Positions 24,286 through 32,301 of a DNA stretch of 44,380 bases are shown piece by piece; the stretch's first letter is position 1, and each line of letters opens with the position of its first letter. Source of the DNA: an uncultured Clostridia bacterium (GTDB taxonomy: Bacteria; Bacillota; Clostridia; Christensenellales; Aristaeellaceae); assembly GCA_946413245.1 (NCBI GenBank), contig CAMKJS010000022.1, positions 1 to 44,380 on the forward strand. The letters run 5' to 3'. The notes under the pieces are model-generated. The model saw nothing but the letters and a program-made list of their open reading frames with translations, was not told the origin of the DNA and did not search any database. Position numbers and translations under genes: made by a program.

Positions 24286-24308
24286 ATAAATCCAGTGGAT
24301 GATAAAAT
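24279..24308 (+). promoter_or_regulatory. Probable promoter of the MATE transporter
   Basis: TTTACA (24279-24284), 18-bp spacer, TAAAAT (24303-24308) with TGA before the -10. It overlaps the divergent kinase promoter at its -35, so the two may compete. Confidence 0.5.
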
Positions 24309-24365
24309 AATTTGCTGTCTTTTTCAGCGGGAACGGAAAAACAGAAAGAAGGCCTGGTAATCCAT

Positions 24366-25799
24366 ATGGGCGGTCAAAAAGTAACAGACAAACAGGAACT
24401 GTTTGCCAGGGTGCCGGTTCCCCGCGCACTCTATACCATGGCGATTCCGACGATCATCAGTCAGCTGATCAATCTGATCTACAATATGGTGGACGCCTTT
24501 TTTATCGGACGCACGGGGAACGCCTACATGATGGCGGCCACGTCGCTGACGCTGACCATGATCATGATGAACGTCGCCCTTTCAAATCTTTTCGGCATCG
24601 GAGGGGGCAGCCATGTCGCCCGCCTGATGGGGGCCCATAATCCGGATGAAGCGAAACGTGTCAGCGCGTACAGCTTTTACGGCGCGGTGGGAATCGCGCT
24701 GACGTACTCGCTGCTGGTCGGTGTGTTTCTGGATCCCCTGCTGAGTTTTCTCGGGGCCTCCAATGCCACCATCGGCTATGCCCGCAGCTATACGCTGATC
24801 GTCATCGTGCTCGGCAGCCTTCCGGCCATTCTCTCGGCTGTTCTGGCGCATCTCCTGCGCAACGCGGGCTATTCGGCCCAGGCCAGCATCGGCCTGAGCG
24901 GAGGCGGAATACTGAACGTGATCCTGGATCCTCTGTTCATGTTCGTTCTGCTCCCCAAAGGGCAGGAAGTGACCGGCGCCGCCATCGCCACGACGCTTTC
25001 GAATACCATTGCCTGCGGCTACCTTATTTACTCTTACCGGAAGGCCTCCCGGGAGGCGCCGCTGAGCATGCGCTGGAAGGACGCCAGGGCCGTCAGCAAA
25101 GCAAGCCGCAAGACGGTGTTCACTGTCGGAATCCCTTCGACCGTGCTGACCGGACTGTTTGACGTGGCGAATATCAGCGTCAATATCATCGCGTCCGCTC
25201 ACAGCGATCTCGTTCTGGCGGGCATGGGGATTGTGATGAAGGTCGAAAGGATTCCCAACGCGATCAATGTCGGAATCTGCCAGGGCATGCTGCCCATCGT
25301 GGCGTACAATTATTCCTCAGGAGATCATGCCCGGATGCGGGACGTGATCCGCACAGCCCGCATCGCCGGCCTGTCTGTTTCGGCAGTCTGCATCATTTTG
25401 CTGGAGCTGCTCGCGAATCCCGCTGTCAGGCTCTTTCTGAACACCGGTTCCGGGAATGCGGAAGCCGCCCTGATGACCATCGCCTACGCGACGGTATTCC
25501 TGCGGATCCGCGCGATCGCTTCTCCGATGCAGTTCATCAATTACCATACGTCATACAGCATGCAGGCGATGGGCGAGGGCCATAAAACGCTTCTGCACGC
25601 TTTCGTCCGGGAACTTGTTTTCTATATTCCGCTGATGTTCCTGCTGGACCGGCTCTTTGGCGAAAACGGGCTGGCGGCCGCGCTCCCGGTGGGGGAGACC
25701 TGCGGCGCCGTCTTTGCCCTCTTCCTGCTGGGAACCATTATCAGGCGGCAGCAGACGAGCCGGAAAAACGGCCCGCGGTCCGAAACTGTGCGTGCATAA
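24366..25799 (+). CDS. MATE family efflux transporter
   Basis: The 477-aa protein has about 12 hydrophobic segments in two homologous halves. The N terminus (FARVPVPRALYTMAIPTIISQLINLIYNMVDAFFIGRTGN) is typical of the DinF/MATE branch of multidrug and toxin exporters driven by Na+ or H+. The charge and Pro pattern after segment 1 and 'GIGGGSHVARLMGAHN' also fit. I start at ATG 24366. AAGAAGG lies 13 bases upstream, which is long, so the start is less certain than the family. It is transcribed divergently from the kinase cluster. The substrate is unknown. Confidence 0.88.
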   Translation: MGGQKVTDKQELFARVPVPRALYTMAIPTIISQLINLIYNMVDAFFIGRTGNAYMMAATSLTLTMIMMNVALSNLFGIGGGSHVARLMGAHNPDEAKRVSAYSFYGAVGIALTYSLLVGVFLDPLLSFLGASNATIGYARSYTLIVIVLGSLPAILSAVLAHLLRNAGYSAQASIGLSGGGILNVILDPLFMFVLLPKGQEVTGAAIATTLSNTIACGYLIYSYRKASREAPLSMRWKDARAVSKASRKTVFTVGIPSTVLTGLFDVANISVNIIASAHSDLVLAGMGIVMKVERIPNAINVGICQGMLPIVAYNYSSGDHARMRDVIRTARIAGLSVSAVCIILLELLANPAVRLFLNTGSGNAEAALMTIAYATVFLRIRAIASPMQFINYHTSYSMQAMGEGHKTLLHAFVRELVFYIPLMFLLDRLFGENGLAAALPVGETCGAVFALFLLGTIIRRQQTSRKNGPRSETVRA

Positions 25800-25875
25800 C
25801 GGCCCGCATGGATTTTGCCGGAACGGATATCGGCTGAAGAGACGCGGAAGGAAGTGTAAGGCAGCGATTTTACTC

Positions 25876-25904
25876 TTGACATATACCCTGTGGGGGTATA
25901 TAAT
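25876..25904 (+). promoter_or_regulatory. Promoter of the csoR-copA copper operon
   Basis: TTGACA (25876-25881), 17-bp spacer, TATAAT (25899-25904), a consensus match. CsoR box 1 lies in the spacer and box 2 just after the transcript start. Confidence 0.93.
25883..25899. promoter_or_regulatory. CsoR operator 1 (ATACCC-N5-GGGTAT)
   Basis: This 17-bp inverted repeat fills the promoter spacer, fits the known CsoR box pattern (TACCC...GGGTA) and would block RNA polymerase when apo-CsoR binds. Confidence 0.85.
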
Positions 25905-25919
25905 GCGTTCGAATCACGG

Positions 25920-25936
25920 ATACCCCTGTGGGGTAT
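25920..25936. promoter_or_regulatory. CsoR operator 2 (ATACCCC-TGT-GGGGTAT)
   Basis: A perfect 7+7 bp palindrome in the 5' leader, 37 bp (about three and a half turns) from operator 1, just before the csoR ribosome binding site. A second CsoR tetramer could bind it. Confidence 0.85.
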
Positions 25937-25951
25937 CGAAGGAGGCGAACG

Positions 25952-26266
25952 ATGATGCCGAACGCGAAAAGGACGGAAGAGTGCTCCGGGCATAGAAAGG
26001 TGCGGAACGAGGATGAACGCCGCGATCTGATGAATCGCCTGAAAAGAATCGAGGGGCAGGTACGGGGGCTTCAGCGGATGCTGGACGAGGACGCGTACTG
26101 TCCGGAGATCCTGACGCAGGCGTCCGCGGTGAATTCCGCGGTGAACAGCTTTTGCAGGGTGCTGCTGACCAGCCATCTGCGTACCTGTGTGACGGAAGAC
26201 ATCCGCGCCGGCCGCGAGGATACGGTGGATGAACTGATGGCTGTGCTGCAGAAGCTGATGAAGTGA
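25952..26266 (+). CDS. csoR: Copper-sensing repressor CsoR
   Basis: CsoR is a four-helix DNA-binding tetramer that releases its operator when it binds Cu(I). The three copper ligands are in place: C50 (DAYCPEIL), H75 and C79 (TSHLRTCV). MNRLKRIEGQVRGLQRMLDED is the standard start of the DUF156/CsoR domain. The 104-aa protein begins at ATG 25952, 6 bases after AGGAGG; a GTG at 25928 lies inside operator 2. copA follows by 21 bp. The autoregulated csoR-copA layout is classical. Confidence 0.95.
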   Translation: MMPNAKRTEECSGHRKVRNEDERRDLMNRLKRIEGQVRGLQRMLDEDAYCPEILTQASAVNSAVNSFCRVLLTSHLRTCVTEDIRAGREDTVDELMAVLQKLMK

Positions 26267-26287
26267 TCCGGAGGAGCGTCAACGAAT

Positions 26288-28822
26288 ATGAAACAGTATC
26301 AGGTAACCGGCATGAGCTGCGCCGCGTGCTCCGGCCGGGTGGAAAAGGCGGTATCCGGCGTGCCGGGTGTGACTTCATGCTCGGTAAGCCTGCTGACGAA
26401 CTCCATGGGCGTGGAAGGAACGGCCTCTCCCGACGAGGTCATCCGCGCTGTGGAAGCAGCCGGATATGGGGCCTCACTGAAAGGGGCTGAAAAGAAAACA
26501 ACCGGCGGAGATCCCTCCTGGGCGGACGCGGAAGCGCTGAAGGATCACGAGACACCCAGGCTGAAAAAACGGCTTCTGTTTTCGGTGCCGATCCTGCTGA
26601 TCCTGATGTATTTTTCCATGGGGCACGGGATGTGGGGCTGGCCTGCGCCCGCGGCCTTCGACAACCATGTGTTCCTGGGATTGTTCGAGCTGCTGCTGGC
26701 TGTCATCGTGATGATCATCAACGGGAAGTTTTTTACTTCGGGCTTTTCATCACTGTTCCACGGCGCTCCCAATATGGATACCCTTGTGGCGCTCGGTTCC
26801 GGTGCCTCTTTTGTCTATTCGCTGGCGGAGCTGTTTCTGATGATTCTTGCCCAGGGGGAAGGCGATCACGGCACGGTGATGAAGTACGGCATGAACCTGT
26901 ACTTTGAGTCCGCTGCCATGATCCCCACGCTGATCACCATCGGGAAGATGCTGGAGGCCATGTCGAAGGGACGGACGACCGACGCGCTGAAAGGGCTGAT
27001 GCGGCTGGCACCGAAAACGGCCGTACTGCTGAAGGACGGAGTCGAAACAGAAGTCGGAATCGAGGAGGTCAGCACCGGCGACGTGTTCGTGGTTCGCCCG
27101 GGAGAGCAGATTCCGGTGGACGGGATCATTCTGAAAGGAATGACCGCGGTCAATGAATCCGCCCTGACCGGCGAAAGCATCCCGGTGGATAAAGCCGAAG
27201 GCGATCCGGTTTCCGCCGCCACGATGAACCAGCAGGGGTATATCGAGTGCCGTGCCACCCGTGTGGGGGAAGACACCACCCTGGCGCAGATCATCCGGAC
27301 GGTTTCCGACGCGGCCGCGACAAAGGCTCCGCTGGCCCGGATCGCGGACAAGGTATCCGGGATCTTCGTACCTACAGTCATCGGGCTTGCTCTGCTGACG
27401 CTGACCGGCTGGCTGATCGCCGGGAAGCCCTTTTCCTTTGCCGTTGCCCGCGGAATTTCCGTTCTGGTGATCAGCTGCCCCTGCGCGCTTGGACTGGCGA
27501 CGCCTGTGGCCATCATGGTGGGCAGCGGCGCCGGCGCGAAAACAGGCGTGCTGTATAAAACCGCCGCCGCGCTGGAAGGCGCGGGCAGGACGCAGATGAT
27601 TGCGCTGGATAAAACGGGCACCGTGACAGAAGGTCAGCCCCGTGTTACGGACGTGATTCCGCTGGGCGGGGACAAAAACGGCCTGCTTTCCCTTGCCGCG
27701 TGCCTGGAAAAAAGCAGCGAACATCCGCTGGCGAAGGCCGTAACCGTCGAGGCGGAAGGACTGACGCTCCCGGAAGTGAGCGATTTTGAAGCGCTGCCCG
27801 GCCATGGCCTGCGCGCCAGACTGAACGGAAAAGAACTGATCGGCGGAAGCCTGAGATACCTGGCGTCCAGGGGGCTTGTCAGCGAATCGGTTTCAGCGCG
27901 GGCAAACGCTCTCGCGGAAGAGGGAAAGACGCCGCTGCTGTTCGCGCTGGACGGAGAACTCCGCGGCATCATCGCCGTAGCGGATCCGATCAAGCAGGAC
28001 TCCGCGGAGGCCATCCGCGAGCTGCGGAATATGGGGATCCAGACCGTGATGCTGACCGGAGACAACGAGCGGACAGCCCGGGCTATCAGCCGGGAGGCCG
28101 GTGTGGACCAGGTGATCGCGGGCGTTCTGCCGGAAGGAAAGGCGGAGGTGATCCGTAAGCTCAAACCGCTCGGAAAGATCGCCATGGTCGGAGACGGTAT
28201 CAACGACGCGCCGGCCCTCACGGTTGCGGACAACGGCATCGCCATCGGCGCGGGAACGGACGTGGCCATCGACGCGGCGGACATCGTGGTGATGAAAAGC
28301 CGCCTGACAGACGTGACGGCGGCGATCAGGCTCAGCCGGGCGACGATCCGGAACATCCATCAGAACCTGTTCTGGGCGTTTTTCTACAACGCGATTTGTA
28401 TCCCGCTGGCGATGGGCCTGTACGGGATTGAAATGAAGCCGATGTACGGCGCGGCGGCCATGGCGCTCTCCAGCTTCTTCGTATGCATGAACGCGCTGCG
28501 GCTGAATCTGGTGAAACCCCATGACGCCGGTCATGACCGGAAAGGAAAGCCAATTCCCGCGGAAGCGCTCGAACAGATCGTCACCGCGGAAACAATAAAG
28601 GAGGAAAAGACGATGGAAAAGACCCTGAAGGTGGAAGGCATGATGTGCATGCACTGCGAAGCCCGCGTGAAGAAGGCGCTGGAAGCTGTTCCCGGCGTTA
28701 CAGGCGCCGCGGCGGACCATGCGTCGGGCACGGCGGTCGTAACCCTTTCCGCTCCCGTGGAGGACGAAGTGCTCCGCGCGGCGGTGGAAGCCCAGGATTA
28801 TAAAGTGCTGGGTATCGAATGA
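26288..28822 (+). CDS. copA: Copper-exporting P1B-type ATPase with N- and C-terminal metal-binding domains
   Basis: This is a membrane pump that exports Cu(I) with ATP. An N-terminal HMA domain (GMSCAAC at 8-14) precedes the membrane helices, the transport motif CPC (397-399), DKTGT (phosphorylated D441), TGDNERTA and GDGINDAP (D636). Residues 776-844 form a second HMA domain (GMMCMHC) after the last helices, where most CopA proteins end. The 844-aa length reflects this extra domain. Ribosome binding site GGAG is 8 bases upstream. It is in the csoR operon and so induced by copper. Confidence 0.95.
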   Translation: MKQYQVTGMSCAACSGRVEKAVSGVPGVTSCSVSLLTNSMGVEGTASPDEVIRAVEAAGYGASLKGAEKKTTGGDPSWADAEALKDHETPRLKKRLLFSVPILLILMYFSMGHGMWGWPAPAAFDNHVFLGLFELLLAVIVMIINGKFFTSGFSSLFHGAPNMDTLVALGSGASFVYSLAELFLMILAQGEGDHGTVMKYGMNLYFESAAMIPTLITIGKMLEAMSKGRTTDALKGLMRLAPKTAVLLKDGVETEVGIEEVSTGDVFVVRPGEQIPVDGIILKGMTAVNESALTGESIPVDKAEGDPVSAATMNQQGYIECRATRVGEDTTLAQIIRTVSDAAATKAPLARIADKVSGIFVPTVIGLALLTLTGWLIAGKPFSFAVARGISVLVISCPCALGLATPVAIMVGSGAGAKTGVLYKTAAALEGAGRTQMIALDKTGTVTEGQPRVTDVIPLGGDKNGLLSLAACLEKSSEHPLAKAVTVEAEGLTLPEVSDFEALPGHGLRARLNGKELIGGSLRYLASRGLVSESVSARANALAEEGKTPLLFALDGELRGIIAVADPIKQDSAEAIRELRNMGIQTVMLTGDNERTARAISREAGVDQVIAGVLPEGKAEVIRKLKPLGKIAMVGDGINDAPALTVADNGIAIGAGTDVAIDAADIVVMKSRLTDVTAAIRLSRATIRNIHQNLFWAFFYNAICIPLAMGLYGIEMKPMYGAAAMALSSFFVCMNALRLNLVKPHDAGHDRKGKPIPAEALEQIVTAETIKEEKTMEKTLKVEGMMCMHCEARVKKALEAVPGVTGAAADHASGTAVVTLSAPVEDEVLRAAVEAQDYKVLGIE
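28613..28822 (+). CDS. Possible internally initiated CopZ-like copper chaperone (C-terminal domain of CopA)
   Basis: Inside the copA frame, AAGGAGG (28598-28604) sits 8 bases before an in-frame ATG (28613). Translation from it would give a 69-residue HMA protein with GMMCMHC, the size and fold of stand-alone CopZ chaperones such as that of B. subtilis. The same DNA therefore encodes the CopA tail and potentially free CopZ, or this is a fused gene that kept its old start. Internal use is not proven. Confidence 0.5.
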   Translation: MEKTLKVEGMMCMHCEARVKKALEAVPGVTGAAADHASGTAVVTLSAPVEDEVLRAAVEAQDYKVLGIE

Positions 28823-28840
28823 CCGCAGGAGAACAAACAG

Positions 28841-28870
28841 CTGCCGGCCGGTTTTTTCCCCGGCCGGCAG
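28841..28870 (+). terminator. GC-rich hairpin at the end of the copper operon
   Basis: CTGCCGGCCGG (28841-28851) pairs perfectly with CCGGCCGGCAG (28860-28870). The T-run lies in the loop (TTTTTTCC) and not after the stem, so it is not a textbook terminator; it may stop transcription weakly or protect the 3' end. Confidence 0.55.
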
Positions 28871-28923
28871 TCGCTCATTCCTGATTCACAAGCGCTGAAA
28901 CGATATCGGGAGGTATGGAAGGC

Positions 28924-29640
28924 ATGGATATCTACCTCGCGTTGCTGCTTTTTTCGTTTATCATCCTTTTATACTGGGTCATCTCAGAACTGTTTACCTT
29001 TTTCTTCCGGTTGACGGGACTGCCGGTGGAGAAGGCGCGCTTTCAGGTGATTTCGCTGCTGACCGGAACGGGCTTTACCACGAGGGAGAGTGAGATCGTT
29101 CTGTCTTCCCGGCAGCGCCGCAGGCTCACCCGGATCACTATGCTCTTCGGATACGTGTTCAATATTACCATCGTTTCCGCGTTTATCAACGTGTTTCTGT
29201 CCATGAAGCTCGTACAGATTACACATCATTTTTTCAGCTTTTTGATCCCTGTGGCTACAGTCGCCCTGATTTTTATTTTCATGCGTGTGCCGAAAATCCA
29301 TGCCTGGGGCGACAATCTTCTCCGGCGTGCTGCGGACCGCGTCTTTGACCGGCAGGAAACGTTCAACGCCGTGATGCTGGTGGACAACATCAGCTCCGAA
29401 TCCATTGCCCAGGTAACACTCCGCCATATCCCGGAGGAATACCGGGGAATCAGCCTCGCGGATACCGGGCTGCGGGCGGAAACCGGCATCCTGGTGATGC
29501 TGGTCGAGCGCCAGGGAAGCAAGCCGATGCCGGCCAAAGCGGATACTGTGTTTGAACCCGGCGATAAGCTGACCGTATTCGGAGATTATACGGCAATCTG
29601 CAAAACCTTCCATGCCCGGGAGCATTTCGCGGACGACTGA
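28924..29640 (+). CDS. Membrane protein with C-terminal TrkA-C (RCK_C) domain
   Basis: Two or three N-terminal membrane segments (about residues 3-22, 72-95, 105-122) are linked by the conserved stretch EKARFQVISLLTGTGFTT.ESE. The final 80 residues (about 155-235) look like a TrkA-C domain, which binds small ligands such as cyclic di-AMP in potassium transport regulators. No RCK_N (NAD-binding) domain or pore helix is evident, so it is more likely a regulator than a channel. ATG 28924 lies 10 bases after GGGAGG; ATG 28915 is only 1 base from it. It stands between the copper operon and a convergent gene. Confidence 0.75.
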   Translation: MDIYLALLLFSFIILLYWVISELFTFFFRLTGLPVEKARFQVISLLTGTGFTTRESEIVLSSRQRRRLTRITMLFGYVFNITIVSAFINVFLSMKLVQITHHFFSFLIPVATVALIFIFMRVPKIHAWGDNLLRRAADRVFDRQETFNAVMLVDNISSESIAQVTLRHIPEEYRGISLADTGLRAETGILVMLVERQGSKPMPAKADTVFEPGDKLTVFGDYTAICKTFHAREHFADD

Positions 29641-29745
29641 AACCGGTACGATTCGGCACATGCTCTGTTTTACCCATGGGCGTACGGATAATGGCCGTTT
29701 TCAGAGCCTGTTCAGGGATTCCGGCCGGAAACCGTCACTTCCGTC

Positions 29746-30516
29746 TTACCGTTCCGCTTCCGTAATATACAGGGCAAGCTCCAGCGCAATGTCGAAATGC
29801 CCGGGATCATGCTGCGTGTCCTTCTTCTGATTCTTTGCCTTTCGGGCGTCCCATTTCGGCGCGTCCAGAAGATCCCCGCTGGTAAAAAAGAAGTAAGGAT
29901 TCAACCCCCTGAAATCGCACATGGCCTGCACGGCCGCGCATTCCATCTCCACGGAAATACAGCCTTCGCTCTTTCTTTTTTCAAAATTGCCCCTGGTTTC
30001 CCGGTGTACGGCGTCTGTGGTCCAGGTCTTTCCCTGAATGTAAGGAAGCCCTGCCTGCTCCATAAACGCTGCCACAACACCGCTGTTTTTGACCGGGATG
30101 TAATCCGACGCCGGCGCATAATGATAGGAGGTTCCTTCATCGCGATAGGCGGCGGTCGGAATCATCACTTTTCCCCGCGCGATCTCCTTGTTCAGGCAGC
30201 CGCTTCCGCCGAACACGACATATTTGTCCGTGCTGATCAGGGAAAGGGAGTCCTCCATATCGGCCACGCATCCCGGCGCACCCACGTAAGACATATATAC
30301 CGCGAATTCCTTTCCCCGGAAGGTGAACCCGTATACAGGATTCGCTCCGTTGGAGGAATACAGATCGCCGATTTTTGAGCAGTCATACTGCTCCAGAACA
30401 TACTGCAGAATCTCACGGGAGAAGGTCAGGATGCAGGCATCCACTTTTTTTGCGTTTTCGTTGCGCCATACCTTGATGATTTCCTCAGTCCTGCTGTCAA
30501 ACGCTTCCGTAATCAT
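29746..30516 (-). CDS. Nucleoside phosphorylase (PNP/UDP family)
   Basis: The 256-aa protein has the nucleoside phosphorylase-I fold motifs: VYMSYVGAPGCVADMEDSL, KYVVFGGSGCLN, PTAAYRDEGTSYHY and SVEMECAAVQAM, in which the Met-Glu binds the ribose. It should split a nucleoside with phosphate into base and ribose-1-phosphate. Uridine and purine phosphorylases share these motifs, so the base is not decided. ATG 30516 has GGAG 7 bases upstream, and a TTGACA/TATTCT promoter is 68-96 bp upstream. The longer frame upstream of 30516 covers that promoter and is rejected. Confidence 0.82.
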   Translation of the reverse strand: MITEAFDSRTEEIIKVWRNENAKKVDACILTFSREILQYVLEQYDCSKIGDLYSSNGANPVYGFTFRGKEFAVYMSYVGAPGCVADMEDSLSLISTDKYVVFGGSGCLNKEIARGKVMIPTAAYRDEGTSYHYAPASDYIPVKNSGVVAAFMEQAGLPYIQGKTWTTDAVHRETRGNFEKRKSEGCISVEMECAAVQAMCDFRGLNPYFFFTSGDLLDAPKWDARKAKNQKKDTQHDPGHFDIALELALYITEAER

Positions 30517-30583
30517 ATTGTCTCCGTTGCTCCTTTCAGCGGCAGCCCCTTCAGTTTTAAATTGAAACCGATCAGCACGTATG

Positions 30584-30612
30584 AGAATACTGTTCGCCGG
30601 AGCCTTTGTCAA
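30584..30612 (-). promoter_or_regulatory. Promoter of the nucleoside phosphorylase gene
   Basis: On the minus strand TTGACA (30607-30612), 17-bp spacer, TATTCT (30584-30589). Confidence 0.8.
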
Positions 30613-30681
30613 GCGGATAAAACAGCGCCGGTCCGCAGGAACGGAAAACAACCCGGAAACAACCCGGCGCGGAATTCATCA

Positions 30682-30710
30682 TTGCAGGAATCCCGGAAAG
30701 CAGGTACAAT
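30682..30710 (+). promoter_or_regulatory. Promoter of the GNAT acetyltransferase gene
   Basis: TTGCAG (30682-30687), 17-bp spacer, TACAAT (30705-30710). A short direct repeat, AACAACCCGG, lies upstream (30654-30668) between the two divergent promoters. Confidence 0.7.
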
Positions 30711-30777
30711 AAGATCCGCCCTGTGCGGGCCGAGCATGGAAAAACCGGATTGTCTTCACCGTCAAACAGGAGGAATC

Positions 30778-31290
30778 ATGATCATTCGAAGCGCAGTACC
30801 GGCAGACGCTGAGCGTTTGCTGGAGATCTATGCCTGGTATGTGGAGAATACAGCCATAACCTATGAATATGATACTCCTTCCCTGCGTGAATTTGAGGAA
30901 CGCATCACGAATACCCTGGAGCGGTTTCCGTATCTTGTGCTCGAGGAAAACGACATAATCCAGGGATATGCCTACGCAGGTCCCTTTCACAGCCGCGCGG
31001 CCTATTCCCATTGCTGTGAGCTGAGCATTTATCTGGACCGCAACGCGAAGGGACGGGGATACGGAAGAAAGCTGTATGAAGCTTTGGAAGACGACCTCCG
31101 GGAAAGGGGATTTCTGAATATGTACGCCTGCATCGGCGACCCTGCCGTGGAGGACGAATACCTGACCAGAAACAGCGAGCAGTTTCACCGGCATATGGGT
31201 TTTACAAAGATCGGCACATTTCACAGGTGCGGAAGGAAGTTTGACCGCTGGTATAATATGATCTATATGGAGAAGCTGATTGAAGAATAA
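30778..31290 (+). CDS. GNAT family N-acetyltransferase (phosphinothricin acetyltransferase-like)
   Basis: The 170-aa product has the small GNAT layout. IIRSAVPADAERLLEIYAWYVENTAITYEY at the N terminus is like that of Pat/YwnH-type enzymes, SIYLDRNAKGRGYGRKLYEAL carries the acetyl-CoA loop (R/GxGxG/A), and FHRHMGFTKIGTF is the C-terminal strand-helix. It may acetylate a small amine or amino-acid analogue; the exact substrate is unknown. ATG 30778 lies 6 bases after AGGAGG. It is followed by a small membrane protein gene 90 bp away. Confidence 0.87.
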   Translation: MIIRSAVPADAERLLEIYAWYVENTAITYEYDTPSLREFEERITNTLERFPYLVLEENDIIQGYAYAGPFHSRAAYSHCCELSIYLDRNAKGRGYGRKLYEALEDDLRERGFLNMYACIGDPAVEDEYLTRNSEQFHRHMGFTKIGTFHRCGRKFDRWYNMIYMEKLIEE

Positions 31291-31380
31291 TCCGGATCTG
31301 TGAGCGAAAATATCGGAACAGACGAAAAGAATAAAGATGAAAACTGCGGCGACGATGCCCGGAAAGGTGATGAAACACTG

Positions 31381-31662
31381 ATGAATCCGATTCTGATTGT
31401 GCTGCTGGCGGTTGCCTGCATCATGAGCCTGATCTCTTTTTTCCTGATGCGTTACGACAAACAATGCGCGAAGCAGGGAAAACGGCGTGTGCCGGAGAAG
31501 ACGCTCTTTCTGGCTGCCGGTCTGTTCGGAGCGCTTGGCGGCACTGCGGCCATGTGGATCTTCCGGCATAAGACAAAGCACTGGTATTTCAAACTCTTCT
31601 TCCCGCTGATGCTGATTCTCCAGGCAGCGATTGTCGGATATGCAGCGGCGATGCTGATATGA
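31381..31662 (+). CDS. DUF1294 family small membrane protein
   Basis: The 93-aa protein has three hydrophobic segments (about residues 3-22, 38-60, 72-92) separated by MRYDKQCAKQGKRRVPEKTL and GGTAAMWIFRHKTKHWYFK. These are the conserved features of DUF1294, a short membrane family of unknown function often found fused to cold-shock domains. The ATG is 31381; AAAGGTGAT upstream is a modest ribosome binding site. A GTG at 31300 would add 27 polar residues and is unlikely. Confidence 0.8.
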   Translation: MNPILIVLLAVACIMSLISFFLMRYDKQCAKQGKRRVPEKTLFLAAGLFGALGGTAAMWIFRHKTKHWYFKLFFPLMLILQAAIVGYAAAMLI

Positions 31663-31788
31663 TATCCGTATGAAGACCGCAAAAACGGAAACGGTCGGCA
31701 GACTTTTGAAATACCCGGCTGATGACAGGAGACAGTGTCATCGCAGAATAATGACTTTCGGACTCAAATAAAGGAGGCTGAACAGGAC

Positions 31789-32301
31789 GTGCGTTTGTTT
31801 GTCGGAATCAGTCCGTCCGATGATGTGCGGCGGTCCCTCGTCAGGATGCAGGACTTCCTGTCCCGTCATGGAATCAGCGGTACCTATCTGACACCGGAAA
31901 ACCTGCACATGACGCTGACCTTTATCGGTGCGTATCCGGAACCGGATCCGGTGCTCGGTGCGATGGAAGAAGCAGCGTTTGAACCGTTCGAAATCGTATA
32001 TGATCATATCGGCACGTTCAGGGAAAGCATCATCTGGGGCGGGACAGAACCCTGCGAACCGCTGGAAACGCTGGTGAAGCGACTGCGGCATTCGCTTGCC
32101 GGGGCTGATATCCCGTTTGATCGTTCAGCATTTACCCCACACTTTACCCTTGCAAGGCATGCCGACTTCAGCCATGGTATTCCATCAGCGGAGATTGTTC
32201 CTGTGCCTATGATCGTCGATCAGATGATTCTGTTTCGTTCGGATCGCGGGAAGAACGGTATGGTGTACACGCCGATCGGCGCTGTGAACGCCCGTTACTG
32301 A
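31789..32301 (+). CDS. thpR: RNA 2',3'-cyclic phosphodiesterase, 2H family (ThpR/LigT)
   Basis: The 2H fold is marked by two HxTx motifs: HMTLTF near residue 40 and HFTLAR near residue 122. The N terminus RLFVGISPSDDVR is typical. These enzymes open 2',3'-cyclic phosphates and can join tRNA halves in vitro. The start is GTG 31789, 11 bases after AAGGAGG, giving 170 aa, a little short but complete. The open frame upstream lacks a binding site. Its stop overlaps the convergent GH2 gene's stop by 7 bp. Confidence 0.85.
   Translation: MRLFVGISPSDDVRRSLVRMQDFLSRHGISGTYLTPENLHMTLTFIGAYPEPDPVLGAMEEAAFEPFEIVYDHIGTFRESIIWGGTEPCEPLETLVKRLRHSLAGADIPFDRSAFTPHFTLARHADFSHGIPSAEIVPVPMIVDQMILFRSDRGKNGMVYTPIGAVNARY

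Noticed and set aside
28560-28620. Programmed ribosomal frameshift in copA, as in E. coli
   Set aside because: The frame runs straight through to the C-terminal HMA domain and no slippery heptamer with a downstream fold was apparent; internal initiation is the simpler idea.
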